DNA from: Scenedesmus sp. ARA3
Lineage: Eukaryota; Chlorophyta; Chlorophyceae; Sphaeropleales; Scenedesmaceae
Assembly: GCA_004335835.1 (NCBI GenBank)
Contig: RWJK01001947.1
Span: 1-55,531 of the forward strand
Direction of reading: 5' to 3'
DNA: 55,531 bases
Shown: positions 38,001-45,000 of the stretch, in pieces
How the letters are laid out: each line of letters begins with the position of its first letter
Position numbering within the stretch: the stretch's first letter is position 1
The notes under the pieces: model-generated
Told to the model about the DNA's origin: nothing
Databases searched by the model: none
What the model saw: the letters and a program-made list of their open reading frames with translations, nothing else
Made by a program: the position numbers and the translations under genes

Positions 38001-39686
38001 GCAGCCAGGGCATGACAGTAGGCGTGCTGTGTGTGCAATGTGAGCAGGGACCTTGAGGTCAAAGCACGACACGGTGCAGACCTCCACAACACGCAATATC
38101 TATCAGTCCATACAAAATCATCCCACCTGCGGGTCGATGGCGTGCGTGTTGACAATGCTGCGCTTGAGGTCCTTGAGGTCGGTGTAGTGCTGCAGCGCGC
38201 GCATATACAGCCCCGCCTTCTCACACAGCTGCGCGATGCGCGGCCTGTCGTAATGAGTCAGCGTGCCGTTGGCCAGAATGGCGTCTGCAACCTGCAGGGG
38301 TAAACAGGAAAGTAAGATTAGATGGTTTGTGATGCTGTCTACAAGCGCATCTGCCTGCAGCGGCCCGTTCTCAACAAAGTCACAATTGTGCTGCGAAAAA
38401 GGCAATTGAAGATGTCCATCATCAAGTCTCATGCTTCACCAGCCGTGTAACAACACAGTGCGCACTTGCGGGTTGGTGACCAGGTTGATCTCCAGCAGCT
38501 TAGTCTGCAGCTACCTCTCCCCAACAAAGTAACAACTGTGCATAACAAAATAACACGCACCTGTGGGTTGGTGACCAGGTTGATCTCCAGCAGCTTGGTC
38601 TGCAGCGGCCCCTCCTCAGGCTTGTCGCCAGCCAGCGCGTCCAGCAGGAAGGCAGTGCCCTCACGCACCATGTTGCGCTGCAGGTACAGAACAAATGGAT
38701 TTGCACTTGAGTCAATCAGGCTACAAAGTAAGCTAGCAACACCATAGTAAGCACAGTGAAGTTTCGCCATTGGCATTGCAGCTGCTGTTGCTGCTGCAAT
38801 GCAGCTAGCCTGTCCCACTGCTTCTGTGCCCCACGATCACTCAAGCCCTCCGCTAGCTGCGCAACCTGCTCCTTGCACCCCCTGCTGCCACCATCCTCAC
38901 TCCCCTCAGCCACCGCAAGCTTTGCTTCCTATTCCTTGCAAATCGCTACAAGCTCCCACCTGCGAGAACAGGTCTGCCAAGCAACTCAGTTCCACACGAT
39001 CTGTTCAATGCAACGCCTCCAGCTGCCTCCCCCCTGCCCCTCCCATGCATCCCAACATACCTGCAGGAACAGGTCTGCCATGGTGTTCACATCCACAGGT
39101 GGTGGGCTCTGCTTGGCCACCATCTTGGCCAGGCTCACAGCACCGCTGGGGTTGTTCATCATCAGCTGCTGCAGCAGCTGCAGGTAGTTGAGGCTGCCGC
39201 CGCTCTGCCCGGTGTACGCCTGCAGCGCTGACATGTCGCCCTTCTCGGCGAGGGCAACAATGACCTGCAGCAGCAGCAGCGGCGGGGGCAGAAGTAACAG
39301 TTGATAACACGCCTGCAGCGCTGACATGTCGCCCTTCTCGGCAAGCGCAACGATGACCTAGATAGAAGGGAGCGGCGGCGGCAGCAGGACCATCAGCAGC
39401 AGAAGCAGCAGGAGTGATCAGATGTAGGCCTGCAGCGCTGACATGTCGCCCTTCTCGGCGAGCGCAGCAATGACCTGCGGCGGCGGCAGCAGGACCAGCA
39501 GCAGCAGAAGCAGCAGGAGCGATCAGACGTAGGCCTGCAGCGCTGACATGTGGCCCTTCTCGGCAACCGCCACAATGACCTGCGGCAGCAGCAGCAGCAG
39601 CAGCAGCAGCAGAACCAGCAGTGATGAGCGGATGTAGGCCTGCAGTGCTGACATGCCCACCTTGTCGACAAGTACCACGCTGACCT

Positions 39687-39721
<35 letters not shown>

Positions 39722-42030
39722 GGAAGATAGGAAGATAGAGTGTCGCAGCATGTGATGTCATTCCATCCGCCACAGCGGGTTGAAAAGCTGCTGGAGCGTA
39801 CGCTGCAGCAATATTAAAGCCGCCGTGGTGCTGAAAATGACATCCCATGCTGCCAACCTGTCAATTCAACACAGCGCACGCACACAAAACAACAGCACTC
39901 CTCGCCTGCACCCAGCACGCAGCACACACAGCTGCAGCAGCAGCAGATCTGGTGGCGCAGCCGAAATGAACAAACACGTCATGCCGCTGGTGCCGCACAG
40001 CTGGTACATCTCCAGCACAAGGTCCTTGCCCTCGGCTGGCCTTACAGACGATTGCAGCAGCAGCCATTACTGACACAGCAACCACAGACATAACAGCGAC
40101 ATGAAGCACACCTTGCCGCTGGCGCCGCACAGCTGGTAGATCTTCAGTGCCAGGTCCTTGTCGCCCGCTGCGCTGAGCATGTCTCCCAGCTCCTCACTGG
40201 CCTCCAGCTTGCCGTCGTTCCACCAGTTGACCAGCAGCTCCTTCTTGTTCTGAGCCAGCACCAGCCTGCAGGAAATTACAAGCACAACAGACAGCGAGCA
40301 AGATCAGCCACCACAGTTGTTCCACCAGTTGACCAGCAGCTCCTTGTTCTGAGCCAGCACCAGCCTGCAGGAAATAACAAGCACAACAGACAGCGAGCAA
40401 GGTCAGCCACCACAGTTGTTCCACCAGTTAACCAGCAGCTCCTTCTTGTTCTGAGCCAGCACCAGCCTGCAGGAATAGCAGCACAATAGTGCAGTCAGCT
40501 TGCCGCAGTGTGATAACACGGCTGCACCATGCTCCATGCTGCTGCTGCAAAACACAACTGCTACCCCAGCTGTACCCGCCGACCACACGCAATGCACCAG
40601 CTCCGCGCTCTTCAGCGTGTTTAGCCCCGCTGCTGCTGCTGCTGCCCGCTGCTGCCGCCACCCAAACCACCCTGTCCTGCAGTCCACCGCGCCAGCTCTG
40701 CACTCCTCAGCCCATTCGGCTTTGCCGCCCTACTGCTGCTGATGGCCATGCTGCTGCTGCCGCTGCCCAAATGTGCGCCTCAAGCCCCCTCCCAGCAAAT
40801 TGCCACGCCAGTTTCTCGCACCCCAGCGCATTCAAGCCTGCTGCTCCTGTTGCTGCTGCAAGAGCTGCTGGACCTGCCCCTACTGCTATTTACAAACCGT
40901 CCCGCAACTCACCGTGCCAGCTCCGCGCTCTCCAGCGCGTTGAGCTTGCCTTTCTGCAGCAGCACGCCCAGGTACACCAGCATGGCCGGCTTCTGGCCCG
41001 GGCTGGGCGGCACGCCCTTGAGCCGCTCCAGCACCTCACGCGTGCGCAGCAGGCCCTGAAAGTGATGACACAACGTAAAGCATGTGGAGACGACATAGGC
41101 ACATTGTCAGTTGTTTACGGTGGGCTTGTTGATGAGGCCAGGGGCCACGGCAGGCGTCCTTCCAGACAAGATTGCAAGCCAAGCAATGTGCCTGGCCAAC
41201 CTGTGTGGCAGCTGCTTGCGCACACATGACAACTGCTGCTACAGCCGCTGCTGCTTCTGCTGTCTTCAGGCTGCAACCACACGCTGTGCAAGACTCGTGC
41301 CCCCAGAGCACCTGTGGCGACTCCGGTGCGCACTCTGCTGCCTCCTTGTACTGCCCAGCACCAAACAGCCGCTGAAACTGCTGCAGCACTATTCCCTCTG
41401 CACCCGGCAACCTTGAAACTACACACAAGTACTGCAGCTGCAGTTCACTACCGCAGCCCCAATCACATGACTGCTGCCGCTAGCCCGAGGCTGCTGCCCA
41501 ATAACATTACCTGCTGCTCAACATGGCGCACTCAACACACCCCAACACCCCTTCACACACCTGTGGCGACTCCGCTGCGCACTCTGCTGCCTCCTTGTAC
41601 TGCCCAGCGCCAAACAGCCGCTCAAACTGCTGCAGCACCAGCCCCTCAGCACCCGGCAGGTTGCCGCGCTTGGCCAGCGACAGTGCCAGGTCCAGATTGT
41701 TCAGCTGCTGGCTGACAAAGGGCACCATGGCCGGCTCATTGACTGTGGCCAGCAACACCTGACCNNNNNNNNNNNNNNNNNNNNNNNNNNNNNNNNNNNN
41801 NNNNNNNNNNNNNNNNNNNNNNNNNNNNNNNNNNNNNNNNNNCAGCTGCTGGCTGACAAAGGGCACCATGGCAGGCTCATTGACTGTGGCCAGCAGCACC
41901 TGACCATGCCTGCAGCAGCAGCAGCAGCAGCAGCAGCAGAGAAAGTTGGTGCCAAACTGTACAGCTGCTGGCTGACAAAGGGCACCATGGCCGGCTCATT
42001 GACTGTGGCCAGCAACACCTGACCACGCCT

Positions 42031-42065
<35 letters not shown>

Positions 42066-45000
42066 GAAAGTTGGTGCCAGGTTGTTCAGCTGCTGGCTGA
42101 CAAAGGGCACCATGGCCGGCTCATTGACTGTGGCCAGGAGCACCTGACCACGCCTGCAGCAGCAGCAGCAGCAGCAGAGAAAGATGGAGCCGGGTTGTTC
42201 AGCTGCTGGCTGACAAAGGGCACCATGGCAGGCTCATTGACAGTGGCCAGCAGCACCTGACCACGCCTGCAGCAGTAGCAGCAGCAGCAGCAGCAGCAGC
42301 ACAGCAGCAGCAGCAGCAGCAGCAGCACAGCAGCAGCAGCAGAGAAAGATGGAGCCAGATTGTTCAGCTGCTGGCTGACAAAGGGCACCATGGCAGGCTC
42401 ATTGACTGTGGCCAGCAGCACCTGACCGCGCCTGCAGCAGCAGCCGCAGCAGCAGCGGCAGGGAATGTTGGTGCAAAGACAAGCAGCCGCATTCTGCACC
42501 CCCGACGCGTGCTGTGTTAGCGCTATAAACCAACATCCAGCCACAGATGCAGCATAGAGACAGCCAGCCTCACACCTGTTGATGGCCAGGATATCACCAG
42601 TAGAGTCCGACCCACAAGCCAGGAAGATGGGGTCGGGGCTGATGCGGTTGCGGTAAACCGTTGACACACAAATCATAACACAAGTAACACGTGGCCCTGC
42701 TGGCGTACCTGTTGATGGCCAGGATGCCGCCAGTAGAGTCGGAGCCGCATGCCAGGAAGATGGGGTCCGGGCTGATGCGGTTGCGGTAAACCGCAGTGGC
42801 TGTCTCCAGGTCGTACACAAACAGCAGGCCCAGCTTGGTCACCACGTACACCAGCCCAAAGCGCTCCGAGATCTGCGGGCGAGGAGCAAGCAATGAAAGT
42901 TATGTAGAGGTTAGTGGATAGCTGTTGGAAAGGTAGCAGCACGCTACGGCTGCGTACACCAGGCAGAAGCCCTCCGAGATCTGCAGGCCGATGACGTAAT
43001 ATTGATATGTTCAGCAGATGTGATGCTTGGAGTTGCTACTGAAGAGTCGCGTGGACACACAGTTCCAAACAGCAGTAGCTGCCCTGCTGGTTGGTCTGTA
43101 CAGTAGCTGCCCTGCTGGTTGGTCTGTACAGTAGCTGCCCTGCTGGGTGTTTGCAGGCATAGGGCAAGGTCATGCACACCAGCCGAAGCGCATGTGAGCT
43201 CACCTGCAGGCTGACTGGGAAGTCGTCCGCAAACTCCGCTGGGAAGAACAGCTCAGCGTTGCGCTTGACCGCGCCGCCTGCGGCATCAAATGTGCAGCGA
43301 CAGGTTGCAAGAAATTGGCAAAGTGTCGGGGACATAATGAGGTGTGCGCGCGTAAATGTACAGCAATGATGCTCTACCGCACCCAGCTGCATGGTCTCCA
43401 CCTTCATGCTGTGCAGCAATGCTCAGCAGTGCCACCTGCAGCTCCTTGACACAGCCACTGATGCACTGCAACACACTGCATTGCACGGCCTGGCACGCGC
43501 ATGGTGCACGTCTCCGCTTGCCACATTGCATCGTGCTTACTGCTGTGTGTCAGCTGCCGCTGCTATGTGTGCTTCCAGCCGCACCTAATGCCCCGCCACA
43601 GTGTGCGCTGCGTGCTGAGCTAGCTGTTCCACGCTCAGCTGCCCTGCCCTGTCACGTGCCAGCTGCTTCCGCACGCCTGGCACGCTGACCAACTGTCACG
43701 CACCGTCCAACGTTCAGCTATCCTGTGCTGTACACGCACAGCTGTCCCAAACTGTCCCTCGACCAGCTGCCCCACGCACCTGGCACGCTGCCCAGCTCGA
43801 TCACGTGCAGCTTGGACACCACCTGGCCGTCCTTCAGCGCCTTCTGCGCAAAGCTGATCACAGTGCTGGGCGCGTCGCGGCCGGCAAACTGCAGGCAAGC
43901 GGAAGACACAAGGAAACAAACAGATGAAGCAGGTAAGCAGTTGCACGCTAGTCGCCACTTTGTAACTGCTGCATTTGCTGCTGGTGGCTGCTGTTCCTGC
44001 AAACGGAAGCCGACGCCGCCCCTCACACACGCGCTGCTGCTTCTGCTGGAAGTTGCTCCACTGCCGCGGCAGCTGCTGCCATGACTGCCATTGCTGTGTA
44101 CACAAACCGACATGCCCACAAACGAGTGGTGCAACTACGTGCTGTGGCTGCTGGCATGCCTGCTAACACGCTACTGCTGCATGCTGCCAGCTGCCGCTGC
44201 TGCTTTGAAAGGCCTGCTACCCCAGCTGTGTCAGCTTGTTGTAGTAGCAGCTGCTGCTTCTGGTTGCGAAGCATTGTGCACGTTGACTGTAAAGACCACT
44301 GCTGTGTGCTGCTGCAGGACCGCCGCCCAGCTGCCAGCTGCGCAGCTGCCAAACGCGGCTGGCTGCTATTACATACACAGTGCATTGCACACCTTGACTG
44401 TTGAAAATGCTGGCATGCCGGCTACCAGCCGGCAAATTCTGCTGCTGTGTCATTGCTGCCGCAGCTGCCCAGTCGCTGCTCATCCATCAAAGCAAAGCAC
44501 TGCGCACCTTGACTGTGGAGAAGGCTGCTGCATGCGCCTCCAGCGGCTGGCTCTTCTGTTGCTCAATGGAGAACAGCTGCATCAAGCCGCGCGCAAGCTG
44601 CGGCCTGCAGAAAAACAACAAAACGAAGCAGCAGCACCCAAAATGACAAGGACATTGAACAAGCAACATGAGCCCGCATGAAGCTGGCAGCTTCAACCTG
44701 CAGCATAGGATTGCACACCAGCTGCGCCAGCGTCCAATGCTACTGCTGCACCCCAAAATGCACTGGCATATGCTACAGTAGCAGGGCATCGGCTGGAGCA
44801 GTGCCAGCCAACACTGCAACAACATGTGTGCCACAAAGCAGAGACTCAAAATGCAGCGGCCCTGAATGCTGCAGCAAGCCTAGGTGCAACAAAGCAGTCG
44901 CGTGCAGCGCACTGCACAGACCAGATCAACGGCTGACAGCAGGCAAGTGCAGCAGCTGCGCAATTACCTCTCGGGCGCGCCCTGCGTGATGCCGATCAGC

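Larger units (their letters stand above)
23809..41055 (-). other. CHC: Clathrin leg, trimerisation region and tail exons (9-34)
   Basis: Exons 9-32 carry the alpha-zigzag CHCR repeats of the distal and proximal leg. Landmarks are [93 protein letters not shown] and [17 protein letters not shown]. Exon 33 ([20 protein letters not shown]) leads into the trimerisation hub. Exon 34 gives a short charged helix and a Gly/Ala/Pro-rich tail ending PGYGGGY, as in plant heavy chains. Confidence 0.93.

Noticed and set aside
39005..39751. Minus-strand ORF of 248 codons rich in Ala
   Set aside because: It is an out-of-frame read through the exon 11 echoes and CTG tracts. The clathrin frame is a different one.
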